Assembly: GCF_013410405.1 (NCBI RefSeq)
Contig: NZ_JACCFK010000001.1
Coordinates: 4,836,001 to 4,900,000 of the forward strand
DNA: 64,000 nucleotides
Direction of reading: 5' to 3'
Source of the DNA: Amycolatopsis endophytica
GTDB taxonomy: Bacteria > Actinomycetota > Actinomycetes > Mycobacteriales > Pseudonocardiaceae
A program made the translations under genes and the position numbers. Below the pieces are notes generated by a model. It saw only the letters and a list, made by a program, of their open reading frames with translations, was not told the DNA's origin and ran no database searches. Every line of letters starts with the position of its first letter. Position 1 is the first letter of the stretch. This document shows positions 7,874 through 17,236 of the stretch, in pieces.

Positions 7874-9955
7874 GCGGCTCCGGTGCAGCAGCCAGACGAA
7901 GTAGGGCACCCCGACGCACGCCGTCATCAGTCCGGCCGGCAGTTGTGCCGGGGCGATCACCGTGCGGCCCACCGTGTCGGCCACGGTCACCAGGATCGCG
8001 CCCAGCAACGCGGCCACCGGGAGGGCCCTGGCATGACGGCGCCCGACGAGTGCGCGGGCCGCGTGCGGGGCCACCAGGCCGACGAACGCGATGACGCCGA
8101 CCCCGGCCACCGCGGCCGCGGTCAGCAGCACCGCGCACACCAGCAGCACCAGACGCGACCGCGCCACCGGCACGCCCAGCACCCGCGGTGTCTCGTCGTC
8201 CAGTGACAGCAGGTCGAGCTCGCCACGGGCCCGCACCAGCAGCGGCACCACCACGAGCACGGCGAGCGCCATCGGCACCAGGTGCGTGAACGACCGGCCG
8301 TAGGTCGATCCGCCGAGCCAGGTCAGCGCCTTCGTCTCGTTCCACGGGTCGGACAGCGTGATCACCAAGGTCACCAGCGCCTGCGTCGCCGCCTGCACCG
8401 CGAACCCGATCAGCACCAGCCGTTCGCTGGCGAACCCGCCCCGCGCCGCGAGCGCGAACACGAGCACCGTCGCGGCCGCGGCGCCGATCCCGGCGAAACC
8501 GGTCTGCGCCCAGAACGAGATGCCCGGGATGAGCGTGATCGCGGTGACCGCGCCCAGACCCGCGCCGCCCACCACGCCGACGATTCCCGGCTCGGCCAGC
8601 GGGTTGCGCGCCACCGCCTGGATCAGCGCGCCCGCCAGCGCGAGCGCGGCGCCCGCCAGCACCCCCGCGACCACGCGGGGCAGCCGGTTGTCCATCACGT
8701 TCGTCACGATCGGCCCGGCCTGCCCGCTGACCCAGTTGACCACGTCGCCCAGCAGCAGTTTCGTGTCGCCCAGCAGCACCGAACCGACGACCACGCCCAC
8801 CGTCGCGACCACCAGGACACCGAGCACCACGCGGAACCGCGTGGGCGTGACACCGCCACGGGTCCCGGCGGCGGGCGGTTCCGCCGCCGACGCGCTGACC
8901 CGCACGTTGCGGGCCAGCAGCATCAGGAACACCGCGCCGAGGAGCGTCGTGACCACACCCGTGGGCACCTCCAGCGCGCCCTGCGCCCCGATCACCGCGC
9001 GCATCAGGACGTCGGCGCCCAGCAGCAGCACCACACCCAGCGCGGCGGAGACCGGGACCAGCGCGGCGTGCCGGTGCAGACCGGGCACCACCGCCGAGAG
9101 CAGGCGGACCAGCGCGGGCGCGGCCAGCCCGACGAACCCGATGGGGCCCGCCAGCGTCACCGCCGCCGCCGACATCAGCACCGCCAGCACGATCGCGCTC
9201 GCGCGGACCCGCCCCACGTGGACACCGAGCGTCCGCGCGTGGTCGTCGCCCAGGTACACCAGGTCCAGTCGCCGCGACAACGCGAGCAGCAGCACCAGCG
9301 CGCCCCCGACCACCGGCGCGAGCGTTCGTACCCCGCCGAGCCCGTTCTGCCCCAGCGCCCCGGACCCCCAGGCGTAGAGGCCCTGGGTCTCCTGGGCGAA
9401 CAGCAACAGCAGCACGCGGGTCACCGAGATCATCGCCAGCGCGATCGCCGTGCCCGCCAGCACCAGCCGCACGACACCGGCGCCGCCGGTGCCCGACAGC
9501 GCCAGCACGAGCGCCGCCGCGCCCAGCCCGCCCGCGAACGCGACACCCGCCGAACCCAGCAGCGGCAGCGAAATCCCGAACGCCGCGACGGCGACGATCG
9601 CCAGGTGCGCCCCGGCGTCCACCGCGAGCGTGTCCGGCGAGGCCATCACGTTGCGCGACACCGACTGCAGCACGGCGCCCCCGACGCCGAGCGCGACGCC
9701 GACGAGCAGCGCGGCCAGCAGGCGGGGGAGCCTGGACTCCAGTACGACGGCGGCCGTCCCGTCCCCGCCCTGGCCGGTGACCAGGCGCAGCAGGTCGAGC
9801 GCGTCGAGGGCCGAGGTCCCCTGGGTGAGGTGCACCGCCGAGCCCGCCACGATGAGCACGGCGAGCCCGGCGACGAGCAGGGCGAGCCTGCCGCCCCGCC
9901 GGGGAGGTGCCGCCCCGGCGGGAGCGGACGGCGGTGCGAGTGTCGCGCTGTCCAC
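7865..9955 (-). CDS. Iron-siderophore ABC permease, two FecCD domains fused
   Basis: A 696-residue inner-membrane permease made of two tandem FecCD/BtuC-type halves (about 20-350 and 370-696), an FhuB-like fusion, so it can supply the full permease dimer alone. Each half has the family's LPRLLAALLVG / LPRVVAGVLAG segment and a GxxGFVGL-type loop (GPIGFVGLAAPALVRLL; GVIAFVGLVAPHAARAL) that contacts the ATPase. About 20 membrane helices are expected. The start is GTG, eight bases after the substrate-binding protein gene. It is the last gene of the iron-regulated operon. Confidence 0.93.
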   Translation of the reverse strand: MDSATLAPPSAPAGAAPPRRGGRLALLVAGLAVLIVAGSAVHLTQGTSALDALDLLRLVTGQGGDGTAAVVLESRLPRLLAALLVGVALGVGGAVLQSVSRNVMASPDTLAVDAGAHLAIVAVAAFGISLPLLGSAGVAFAGGLGAAALVLALSGTGGAGVVRLVLAGTAIALAMISVTRVLLLLFAQETQGLYAWGSGALGQNGLGGVRTLAPVVGGALVLLLALSRRLDLVYLGDDHARTLGVHVGRVRASAIVLAVLMSAAAVTLAGPIGFVGLAAPALVRLLSAVVPGLHRHAALVPVSAALGVVLLLGADVLMRAVIGAQGALEVPTGVVTTLLGAVFLMLLARNVRVSASAAEPPAAGTRGGVTPTRFRVVLGVLVVATVGVVVGSVLLGDTKLLLGDVVNWVSGQAGPIVTNVMDNRLPRVVAGVLAGAALALAGALIQAVARNPLAEPGIVGVVGGAGLGAVTAITLIPGISFWAQTGFAGIGAAAATVLVFALAARGGFASERLVLIGFAVQAATQALVTLVITLSDPWNETKALTWLGGSTYGRSFTHLVPMALAVLVVVPLLVRARGELDLLSLDDETPRVLGVPVARSRLVLLVCAVLLTAAAVAGVGVIAFVGLVAPHAARALVGRRHARALPVAALLGAILVTVADTVGRTVIAPAQLPAGLMTACVGVPYFVWLLHRSRSR

Positions 9956-9962
9956 TGTGGAA

Positions 9963-10937
9963 CTAGACCTTCAGTGCGGCGATCGCCGCGTCGACGTACT
10001 GGGCCATCGACTTCGGGCCGCCGAACATCCACAGCTTGTCCGGGAACCGGTGCACCTTGCCGTTCTCGACGAAGGGCAGGTTCGTCCAGATCGCGTTGTT
10101 CGCCAGAGCCCCTGCGTAGGGGTCGGCTTCGGAATCGTTGGCCTCATACCAGAAGCGGACGTCGGGCAGCTGGGTCAGACCCTCCACGTCGGCCTGGGCG
10201 AGACCGTAGGCCGGGTCGCCCTCCATCGGCCACGCGTTCTGCAGGCCGAGGCGCTCGAACACCGCCGACACCAGCGAACCCTTGGTGAAGGGGCGGATGG
10301 AGACGGTCCCGGAGCTGACGTAGGCGTCGGAGAAGGCGACCTTCTCGCCGGTCGCGCCGAGGGCGTCCACTTCGGACCTGCCCTGGGCCAGCTTCTGGTC
10401 GAAATCGGACTTGAGCTGCGCGGCCCTGTCCTCGGTGCCGGTGGCCTTCGCGATCATGTCCAGGTTGGTGAACATCCCGCCGATCGGGTCCTTCGCGTCA
10501 CCGCCCTGCAGGACGATCACCGGGACGCGCGCCTCGATCTGCTCCAGCGCGCCTTCGGTGAGGCTGTCGGTGACGACGACGAGGTCGAGGTCCAGCGCGC
10601 CGAGCGTGTCGATGCTGGGTTCGCCGCGGGTGCCGAGGTCCTTCGGCGTCCCGTCCAGCGGCGCCGCGCTCACCCACGTGCCGTAGCCCTCGATGTCGGA
10701 CACGCCGACGGGCATGACGCCCAGCGACACCAGGTTCTCGACGCCGTTCCACTCGGTGGCCGCGACCCGCTCGGCCGGTCCGTCGAGGGTGACGGTCTTG
10801 CCGCGGGAGTCGACGACCGTGACCGGGTCGCCGCCGCCGGCGCCGGCCTGGCTGCCGGTTTCCTCGGTGGTGCCGCAGCCCGCCGCGAACAACGCGGCGA
10901 CCACGGACACCCCGATGAGCCCTCGGGTGATGCGCAT
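9963..10937 (-). CDS. Iron-siderophore ABC substrate-binding lipoprotein
   Basis: A 324-residue periplasmic-binding-type lipoprotein. The signal peptide ends in a lipobox (FAAGC, Cys at about 21), so it is lipid-anchored outside the membrane. The FecB/FhuD-like fold is visible in VAATEWNGVENLVSLGVMPVG, the DLVVVTDS strand and the C-terminal helix. It would capture a ferric siderophore and pass it to the fused permease. Spacing of 30 bases to the ATPase gene and 8 to the permease gene supports one operon. Confidence 0.93.
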   Translation of the reverse strand: MRITRGLIGVSVVAALFAAGCGTTEETGSQAGAGGGDPVTVVDSRGKTVTLDGPAERVAATEWNGVENLVSLGVMPVGVSDIEGYGTWVSAAPLDGTPKDLGTRGEPSIDTLGALDLDLVVVTDSLTEGALEQIEARVPVIVLQGGDAKDPIGGMFTNLDMIAKATGTEDRAAQLKSDFDQKLAQGRSEVDALGATGEKVAFSDAYVSSGTVSIRPFTKGSLVSAVFERLGLQNAWPMEGDPAYGLAQADVEGLTQLPDVRFWYEANDSEADPYAGALANNAIWTNLPFVENGKVHRFPDKLWMFGGPKSMAQYVDAAIAALKV

Positions 10938-10967
10938 GATTCTCCTTGAGTGGGGGTGGGGGAGTTC

Positions 10968-11795
10968 TCAGGCCGGGGTGGCGCGGAGGTCGTTGAAGCG
11001 CCCGACCGCGCGCGTGTGGATCCGCCCGTCGGAGGGATCGAGGTGGACGTCGACGCGGATGCCGTAGGCGCGCGTCAGGTTTTCGGCCGTCAGGACCTCG
11101 GCGGCGGCCCCGGACGCGGTGACCCGGCCGTTCTCCAGGAGCAGCACGCGGTCGGCGACCGCGGCGGCCTGGTCGAGGTCGTGCAGCACCACGCCGATTC
11201 CGACGCCGTGCTCGTCGGCCAGGTCGCGGACGACGTCGAGGATTTCCACCTGGTACCGCAGGTCGAGGAACGTGGTCGGCTCGTCGAGCAGCAGCAGCGC
11301 GGTGTCCTGCGCGAGGCAGGCCGCGAGCCACACCCGCTGCGCCTGCCCGCCGGAGAGCGCTTGCACGGGCCGCTCCGCCAGCGCGGTGAGACCGGCGAGC
11401 GCGAGGGCGCGGTCGACGGCCGCCGCCCCGTCGGGGTCCTGGCCGCCCCAGCGGGAGCGGTGCGGGTGACGGCCGAACTCGACCAGCTCCCGGACCGACA
11501 GGCCGGCGGGCGCGCTGCGCTGCTGGGACAACAGGGTGATGCGCCGCGCGAGCTCCCTGGCCGAGAGGGCTCGCAGGTCCGCGCCGTCGGCGAAGGTGAC
11601 CGCGCCCGCCGTCGGCGGGTGCAGCCGGGCCAGTGCCCGCAGCAGCGTGGACTTGCCGCTGCCGTTGGGGCCGATCAACGCGGTGACGGTGCCCGCGTCG
11701 AGCGAGACCGACGCGGCGTGCACGACGACGTCACGCCCGTAGGCGACGTCGAGTGAGCGTGCGGAGACGCCGGGAGCGGCGTGTGGCGGGAACAC
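10968..11795 (-). CDS. Iron-siderophore ABC transporter ATPase
   Basis: A 275-residue FecE/FhuC-type ATPase. Walker A is GPNGSGKS (42-49), the Q loop is near LLSQQR, the signature is LSGGQ (147-151), Walker B is LLLLDEP (167-173) and the switch His lies in VLHDLDQAA. It energises uptake through the fused FecCD permease. It is first in the operon, directly behind the iron box; the GTG start is about ten bases downstream of that box, implying a very short leader. Confidence 0.94.
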   Translation of the reverse strand: MFPPHAAPGVSARSLDVAYGRDVVVHAASVSLDAGTVTALIGPNGSGKSTLLRALARLHPPTAGAVTFADGADLRALSARELARRITLLSQQRSAPAGLSVRELVEFGRHPHRSRWGGQDPDGAAAVDRALALAGLTALAERPVQALSGGQAQRVWLAACLAQDTALLLLDEPTTFLDLRYQVEILDVVRDLADEHGVGIGVVLHDLDQAAAVADRVLLLENGRVTASGAAAEVLTAENLTRAYGIRVDVHLDPSDGRIHTRAVGRFNDLRATPA

Positions 11796-11805
11796 CCGCT
11801 CACAT

Positions 11806-11824
11806 TAAAGAAAGGCTAACCTAA
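11806..11824 (-). promoter_or_regulatory. IdeR/DmdR iron box
   Basis: Read on the minus strand the site is TTAGGTTAGCCTTTCTTTA. Its left half is identical to the canonical TTAGGTTAGGCTAACCTAA iron box and the right half is partly conserved. It lies about ten bases upstream of the transporter ATPase start, so Fe(II)-bound IdeR/DmdR should repress the operon when iron is plentiful. Confidence 0.8.
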
Positions 11825-11895
11825 GTTACAAGCGTGTCGTGCGGCACAGTGCCCGCCGGGGCCGCGAGGCGGCGTGCGGCGCCGAGGATTCGGTT

Positions 11896-12055
11896 ATGAA
11901 AGTCGACGAGCTGATCGAGACGGTGAAGAAGTCCGCCGGTGCCGAGACCGGGTACGCCGCGCCGTACGAGAAGGACGGCATCACGGTGATCGCCGCGGCG
12001 AGCGTGGCCGGCGGGGCCGCGCCATCAAAGACGGCAAGCTGTTCGGGACCGCGGG
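11896..12055 (+). pseudogene. GerW/YtfJ-like gene remnant
   Basis: It opens with MKVDELIETVKKSAGAETGY and AAPYEKDGITVIAAASVAGG, the N-terminus of GerW/YtfJ-family sporulation-type proteins. After GGAA the expected Gly-rich linker is missing, and IKDGKLFGTAG appears in another frame, so a deletion with a frameshift is likely. The rest is absent; the sequence runs into the end of the convergent DUF6236 gene. Confidence 0.65.
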
Positions 12056-13207
12056 TCAGCGGAGCTTGCCCAGCAACGTGCTCGCGGAGAGTTCGCGGCC
12101 GACGGCCAGCAGGTAGGACACGGGGGAGTCGCGAATCGTCGCCCGTCGGGAGCGGACCCGCCCGGCGAGGTAGGGCACGACCGACACCGCGACCGCGGCG
12201 CCGGCGACGGCCAGCTGGCCGCCCGCCGCGGCGAGACCGCCCAGGACGGTGCCGCCCGCGGCGCCGAGGTCGATCTTCTGGGCGAGCGCGCCTGCCGACG
12301 ATTCGATCCCGAAGCCGCGCAGCGCCCGCCGGAGCTCGTCGAGCCGCGGCCCGGTCTCCCGTTCGTAGAGCGCTTTCAGGTGTGCCGAGGCGACGGGCAG
12401 GCTCTCCACCTCGGCGATGTCCGCCAGCTGTGGCCCGAGGCTCGCGACGTGGTCGTGGAAGGCGGCCAGCTCGGCGCGGTGTCGCTCGCGGAACCGGATC
12501 AGCTTCCGCGTGGGCACCCGGTCGAGGTCGTCGGGCACCAGCACGCTCCGCAGCGCCACGTGGAGGTAAGCGCTTTCCGCGCTGTCCAGAGTTGAACGCG
12601 GCGCGGGGTCACCGGTCAGCAGTTCGCTGAGCCGGTCGAGGGCGCCGACCGCGGTGTGCATGCGCGGGTCGTCGGTGGCCGGGCGGAGCCGCTCGTGGCG
12701 TGCCATCGCGTCGGTGAGCACGGCGAGGTAGACCGAGCCCAGCGGCGGACGCAGGCCCAGCCATGGCCCGGCCGAGCGTCTCGCCAGCCCGGCCCGGACC
12801 AGCATCGCGGCCAGCCGGCTCGCCATCTTGGCGCCGGGCGCCTCGGCAAAGACCCAGACCAGTTCGGAATCCCCCGGCTCGGGCTCCGGGGCGCGCTGCG
12901 AGGGAGGTGGCTCGTAGCCACGCCAGGCACCGTCGTATCCGAGCCGGTAGCCGTTCAGGATGCGGTCCGGATCGGTGTCGATGACCTGCTCGAATGACGT
13001 GGCGACGGTGTCGAGCACCCTGGGACCGGGCGTGGTTTCGACGATGAAGTCGGATTCCCGGCGCAGCTGCCGGACCAGGTCCTGATCCCGGTCGGGCGCG
13101 CCCGGCGGGCGGACGCGGACGATCCCGTCCCAGGTCAGCAGGGCGAGTTTCAGCCAGTGGTCGTTCTGGAAGTGCATCCACGGGTAGTAGAGCGCGATCT
13201 GCGGCAC
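12056..13207 (-). CDS. DUF6236-family protein
   Basis: A 383-residue protein beginning MPQIALYYPWMHFQNDHWLK, the typical opening of DUF6236 proteins. Their members are found in many actinobacteria and have no assigned activity. The middle is rich in Arg/Glu helices (FRERHRAELAAFHDHV). Near the C-terminus two Gly/Ala/Val stretches (about 315-355) could be membrane-associated helices. It lies between a GerW-like remnant and the acyl-CoA ligase gene; it is upstream of neither in a tight operon, so context gives no function. Confidence 0.75.
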   Translation of the reverse strand: MPQIALYYPWMHFQNDHWLKLALLTWDGIVRVRPPGAPDRDQDLVRQLRRESDFIVETTPGPRVLDTVATSFEQVIDTDPDRILNGYRLGYDGAWRGYEPPPSQRAPEPEPGDSELVWVFAEAPGAKMASRLAAMLVRAGLARRSAGPWLGLRPPLGSVYLAVLTDAMARHERLRPATDDPRMHTAVGALDRLSELLTGDPAPRSTLDSAESAYLHVALRSVLVPDDLDRVPTRKLIRFRERHRAELAAFHDHVASLGPQLADIAEVESLPVASAHLKALYERETGPRLDELRRALRGFGIESSAGALAQKIDLGAAGGTVLGGLAAAGGQLAVAGAAVAVSVVPYLAGRVRSRRATIRDSPVSYLLAVGRELSASTLLGKLR

Positions 13208-13258
13208 GGGCCCCCCATCCTGCGACGTCGAGCACAGCGTCCCACGAACCCGGCTCGG

Positions 13259-14782
13259 CTACTCCCGCGGAACCCCGGCCAGGGCGCGCAGCGCGGGTTT
13301 GCGGACCTTGCCCGTCGCGGTCTTCGGCAGCTCGTCCACGAACCGGAACTGCCGCGGCACCTTGAACCCGGCGAGCCGTTCCCGCAACCGTGCCCGCAGC
13401 GCCCCGGCGTCCACTTCGGACCCGGCGACGACGAAGGCCAGTCCCACCTCGCCCCACCGCTCGTCCGGAACGCCGATCACCGCGGCCTCCATCACCTCCG
13501 GCAGCGCGAGCAGGGCGGACTCCACTTCCGCGGGGTAGACGTTCTCCCCGCCGGAGATGAACATGTCCCGGTAGCGGTCCCGGATGAAGAGGTAGCCCTC
13601 GGCGTCCAGCGAACCCGCGTCGCCCGTGCGGTACCAGCCGTCGGCGAGCACCTCGGCCGTGCGGGCGGGGTCGTTCCAGTAGCCCGCCATGACGTTGGGG
13701 CCGCGGACGATCACTTCGCCGACCTCGTCGACGTCCGCGTCGTCGCCGTCCGGGCGCACGACCCGCACGCTCGTGAAGAACACCGCTTTCCCGGCGGAAC
13801 CGGCCTTCCGTTCGGCGTCCGCCGAGTCGAGCACCGTGCACCCCGGTGCGGCTTCGGTCATTCCGTACGCCTGCTGCATCGTCACGCCCCGGTCGAGCCA
13901 GGTGCGCAACGTCGGCAGGGGAACCGGCGCACCGGCGGCGCCGATGGTGCGCAGCGCGGACAGATCCCGGCTGTGGAAACCCGGCTCGCGGGCCATCGCG
14001 TCGAGCATCGTGGGCACGGCGAAGAACGAGTTGATCCGCTGTTCCTCGATCACCCGCAGCGTTTCCGCGGCGTCGAAGCCACGCACGATCACCGCGCACC
14101 CGCCGCGCAGCAGCGTCGGGTTCACCGTGCCGTTGAGGCCGCCGATGTGGAACAGCGGCGCGAGGGCCAGGGTGCGTTCGTGCTGGGTGAAGTCGAAACC
14201 GAGGAGCTGGTTGACCGCGTTCCACGTCATGTTGCCGTGGGTGAGCACGGCGCCCTTGGGTTTCCCGGTGGTGCCGGAGGTGTACATGATCAGGCACGGG
14301 TCGTCCAGCTCCACCGGAACGTCCCGCGTGTCCGGCTGCGCCGCGGCGAGCAGTTCCTCGTAGGGCAACGATTCCGAGCCACCGGTCACCGGGGGCTCCG
14401 CGGCGACCCACCGCACTCCGGGCTGCCGCAGCGCGTCGGCGAGCGGGCCGTGGTCGCGTCCGTGCACGACGACCGAGGCGCCGGAGTCCCCGAGCACGGC
14501 GGACACCTCGGGTGCGGTCAGTCGCGCGTTCACCGGAACCCAGATCGCGCCGAGCTGCCCGCACGCGTACAGGGTTTCCAGCGCGGAGGGGTGGTTCCCG
14601 CCGGTCCACGCCACCCGGTCGCCGGGACCGGCGCCGAGACCGGCCAGCGCGGAGGCCGCGCGGCGGACGCGAAGCGCGAACTCACCGTGCGAGGTGGTCC
14701 GTCCCTCGAACCAGAGCGCGTCCCGCCCCGGGGACATCGCGCGCCGCCGCTCGGGCCACGAACCCAGACCCGCTTTACGCAT
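13259..14782 (-). CDS. Acyl-CoA synthetase (ANL superfamily)
   Basis: A 507-residue adenylate-forming ligase, complete in length. Motifs are the P-loop YTSGTTGKPKG, the YGMTEAAPG acyl-adenylate loop, GWYRTGDAG, the hinge near DRYRDMFISGGENV and the catalytic Lys in LPKTATGKVRK near the C-terminus. It should activate a carboxylic acid to its CoA thioester. Its start overlaps the end of the amidohydrolase gene by 8 bases, so the two are translationally coupled. That pairing, with a divergent MarR regulator, points to aromatic or related acid catabolism (inference). Confidence 0.92.
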   Translation of the reverse strand: MRKAGLGSWPERRRAMSPGRDALWFEGRTTSHGEFALRVRRAASALAGLGAGPGDRVAWTGGNHPSALETLYACGQLGAIWVPVNARLTAPEVSAVLGDSGASVVVHGRDHGPLADALRQPGVRWVAAEPPVTGGSESLPYEELLAAAQPDTRDVPVELDDPCLIMYTSGTTGKPKGAVLTHGNMTWNAVNQLLGFDFTQHERTLALAPLFHIGGLNGTVNPTLLRGGCAVIVRGFDAAETLRVIEEQRINSFFAVPTMLDAMAREPGFHSRDLSALRTIGAAGAPVPLPTLRTWLDRGVTMQQAYGMTEAAPGCTVLDSADAERKAGSAGKAVFFTSVRVVRPDGDDADVDEVGEVIVRGPNVMAGYWNDPARTAEVLADGWYRTGDAGSLDAEGYLFIRDRYRDMFISGGENVYPAEVESALLALPEVMEAAVIGVPDERWGEVGLAFVVAGSEVDAGALRARLRERLAGFKVPRQFRFVDELPKTATGKVRKPALRALAGVPRE

Positions 14783-15653
14783 CGCGCAGCCCGAGGGCGC
14801 GGATCGCGTTCTCCTTCATGATCAGCGGGCGGACCTCGTCGCGGATGTCGAGCGTGTCGAAATCGCGCAGCCAGCGTTGCGGGGTGATGAGCGGGAAGTC
14901 GGAGCCGAACAGTACCTTGTGCTTGAGCAGCGTGTTCGCGGCGCGAACCAGCTGAGGCGGGAAGTACTTGGGCGACCAGCCGGACAGGTCGACGTAGACG
15001 TTGGCCTTGTGGGTGGCGATGGAGATCGACGAGTCGGCCCACGGCACCGACGGGTGCGCCAGGATGATCGTCAGATCGGGGAAGTCGGCGGCCACGTCGT
15101 CGACCAGCATCGGGTCCGAGTACCGCAGCTTGATGCCGCGCCCGCCGGGCAGCCCCGCGCCGATCCCGGTCTGTCCGGTGTGGAACAACGCGGGCACGCC
15201 CAGGCTCTGGAACTCCTCGTAGAGCGGATAGACGCGGCGGTCGTTGGGTTCGAACGCCTGGATCGAGGGGTGGAACTTGAACCCCCGCACCCCGTGGTCC
15301 TCCACCAGCCGCCGCGCCGCCCGCACACCCGACAGTCCCCGGGCGGGGTCGATCGAGCCGAACGGGATGAGCGTGTCCGGGAACTGGGCGGCCGCGTCGG
15401 CGATCTCCTCGTTGGAGACCGGACGGTGGCCGGTGGCCATCTCGGTGTCGACGGTGAACACGACGGCGGCCATCTTCAGCGCCCGGTAGTGCTCGGCGAT
15501 GTCGGCGACCGTCGGCTGCGGCGCCTCTCCCTTGAAATACCGGGCGGCGGCGTCGAGCAGTTCGTCGTCCATCGTGAGATGACCGTGGTCGTCGGCGTGC
15601 ACGTGGGTGTGGACGTCGATCGCGACGAGCGCGTCCAGGTCGAGGTTCGTCAT
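14775..15653 (-). CDS. Amidohydrolase-2 family metal-dependent hydrolase/decarboxylase
   Basis: A 292-residue TIM-barrel protein of the amidohydrolase-2 family. Metal ligands are visible: VHTH near residues 14-17, LFHTGQTG, ILAHPSVPW and the Asp in LFGSDFPLI. Family members hydrolyse ring or lactone intermediates or decarboxylate aromatic acids (ACMS decarboxylase/gamma-resorcylate decarboxylase group). Coupling to an acyl-CoA ligase and a MarR gene fits a small catabolic unit. The exact reaction cannot be read from sequence. Confidence 0.88.
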   Translation of the reverse strand: MTNLDLDALVAIDVHTHVHADDHGHLTMDDELLDAAARYFKGEAPQPTVADIAEHYRALKMAAVVFTVDTEMATGHRPVSNEEIADAAAQFPDTLIPFGSIDPARGLSGVRAARRLVEDHGVRGFKFHPSIQAFEPNDRRVYPLYEEFQSLGVPALFHTGQTGIGAGLPGGRGIKLRYSDPMLVDDVAADFPDLTIILAHPSVPWADSSISIATHKANVYVDLSGWSPKYFPPQLVRAANTLLKHKVLFGSDFPLITPQRWLRDFDTLDIRDEVRPLIMKENAIRALGLRDA

Positions 15654-15693
15654 CGGGCCTCCCTCGCTTCCGGTGGTGACACTAGGCAGATAT

Positions 15694-15716
15694 GATTGAG
15701 GTTGTCAACGATTGAG
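15694..15716. promoter_or_regulatory. Candidate MarR operator between divergent genes
   Basis: The palindrome GTTGTCAAC (15701-15709) lies between two direct GATTGAG repeats (15694-15700 and 15710-15716). It sits in the 74-base gap between the amidohydrolase and MarR starts, where an autoregulatory MarR site is expected. Confidence 0.55.
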
Positions 15717-15727
15717 GGAGACCACGA

Positions 15728-16150
15728 ATGCCAGTGCTGACCGACGACCTCGGGTTCCTGCTCTCGCGGGCCAGCGGGCTCGTCGTCCGCGGCACCAACG
15801 CCGCGCTGGCGGCGGACGGGCTCCGCGTCCGGCAGTACTCCGTGCTGGTCCTCGCGTGCGACGCACGGGGCGGCGTTTCGCAGCGCGACCTCGCCCGGAT
15901 CCTCGGTCTGGACCCGAGCCAGATCGTGCAGCTCGTCGACGAACTCACCGCCTCCGGGCTCCTCGAACGCCGGTCCAGCCCCGCCGACCGCCGGACCAAG
16001 CTCATCGTGGCCACCGAGAAGGGCCGCATGGCCCGGGAAGAGGCGGCCGGGCACGCCGCCGCCGCGCTGCGCGAATCCCTGCACGCGCTGAGCGCGGCGG
16101 AGCGGGAAACGCTGCGGGTGCTGCTGCGGCGGGTGGTGCTCGCGCCGTAA
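15728..16150 (+). CDS. MarR-family regulator
   Basis: A 140-residue winged-helix regulator. The recognition region is QRDLARILGLDPSQIVQLVDEL, and the wing contains LLERRSSPADRRTKLIVATEKG with the conserved DRR motif. It is divergent from the amidohydrolase/acyl-CoA ligase genes, so it most likely represses them and responds to an aromatic or CoA-type ligand. The ATG follows GAGGGAG. Confidence 0.93.
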   Translation: MPVLTDDLGFLLSRASGLVVRGTNAALAADGLRVRQYSVLVLACDARGGVSQRDLARILGLDPSQIVQLVDELTASGLLERRSSPADRRTKLIVATEKGRMAREEAAGHAAAALRESLHALSAAERETLRVLLRRVVLAP

Positions 16151-16264
16151 CCGCTGGACAAAGTGCCCAGCCGAACCGGACATCGGGCGCCCAGATCGCG
16201 CAGGATGAGCAGCCGGGGACGCGACTGTTGCCCACCGCGGATCCCGTTGTGCAGGCTTCCTGCC

Positions 16265-17236
16265 ATGCACACAGCTGATGTCCGCGCGCTGCACCGCCTG
16301 ATGCTGGTGGCCCGGCGGCTCGACGAGGAGGCCATCGCCCTGCAACGGCAGGGGGCGATCCCCGCGTACGCGCCGTCGAAGGGGCAGGAGGCCGCTCAGG
16401 TCGGCAGCGCCGCCGCGCTCGATCCGGCCCGCGACTTCGCGTTCCCGAACTACCGCGATCTCGGCGCGGCGGTCGCGATGGGCGTCGACCTCGTCGCCTA
16501 CCTCTGCACGCACCTCAATGTGTGGCACGGCGGTCTCTACGACGCGAAGGTCTCCCGGCTGGCCCCGTTCAACGCCGTGGTCGGCGGTCCGGTCACGCAC
16601 GCGGTCGGGTGGGCGATGGGGGCGAAGCTGGACGACACCGGCGGTGTGGCGATCAGCTGGTTCGGCGACGGCGCCAGCTCGCAGGGCGACATCCACGAGG
16701 CGATGAACTTCGCCGGGGTGTACCGGCTGCCGGTGGTGTTCTTCTGCCAGAACAACGGCTGGGCGATTTCCCTGCCGACCGAACGCCAGGTGGCGGGCGG
16801 GTCGGTCGCCGCGCGTGCCGCGGGCTACGGCATGGCGGGGGAGCGGGTCGACGGCAACGACGTCGTGGCCGTGTTCGAGGCGACGCGGCGGGCGCTGGAC
16901 CGGGCGCGCGCCGGTGCGGGGCCGAGCGTGATCGAGGCGATGACCTACCGTCTCGGGCCGCACTCCACTTCGGACGATCCCGGACGGTACCGCGCACTGG
17001 AGGACGAGCGCGCGTGGCTGGACAAGGATCCGCTGGCCCGCGCCGCCGCGACCTTGAGCGCCGAGGACGTCGCCGCCGCGGAGGAGCACGCCGCCGAGGT
17101 CGTCGCCCGCGTGCGCGAGGGCCTGCTGACACTGCACGAGCGGCCCGGCGAGGAACTGTTCATCCACGTCTACCGCGAACCCACGCACGCGTTGCTGGAG
17201 CAGCAGCGCGCCTGGAAGGAGACCGCCGGTGCCTGA
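16265..17236 (+). CDS. 2-oxo acid/acetoin dehydrogenase E1 alpha subunit
   Basis: A 323-residue thiamine-diphosphate subunit. The ThDP/Mg motif runs from FGDGASSQGDIHEAMNFA to FFCQNNGWAIS, and the phosphorylation-loop region YRLGPHSTSDDP is present. It pairs with the E1 beta gene, which overlaps it by 8 bases. The first gene of a four-gene unit followed by a lipoyl protein and an alpha/beta hydrolase, a set that matches acetoin dehydrogenase better than branched-chain or pyruvate complexes. The ATG chosen begins MHTADVRALHRLM; upstream codons in frame look non-coding. Confidence 0.9.
   Translation: MHTADVRALHRLMLVARRLDEEAIALQRQGAIPAYAPSKGQEAAQVGSAAALDPARDFAFPNYRDLGAAVAMGVDLVAYLCTHLNVWHGGLYDAKVSRLAPFNAVVGGPVTHAVGWAMGAKLDDTGGVAISWFGDGASSQGDIHEAMNFAGVYRLPVVFFCQNNGWAISLPTERQVAGGSVAARAAGYGMAGERVDGNDVVAVFEATRRALDRARAGAGPSVIEAMTYRLGPHSTSDDPGRYRALEDERAWLDKDPLARAAATLSAEDVAAAEEHAAEVVARVREGLLTLHERPGEELFIHVYREPTHALLEQQRAWKETAGA

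Noticed and set aside
8282-10288. Long open plus-strand frame opposite the iron permease genes
   Set aside because: It encodes an Arg/His/Gln-rich chain with no family resemblance. It is the expected by-product of high GC third positions in the real minus-strand genes.
15694-15716. GATTGAG direct repeats as the start of a CRISPR-like array
   Set aside because: Only two 7-base copies occur, flanking a palindrome in a divergent promoter. No spacers or cas genes were seen.
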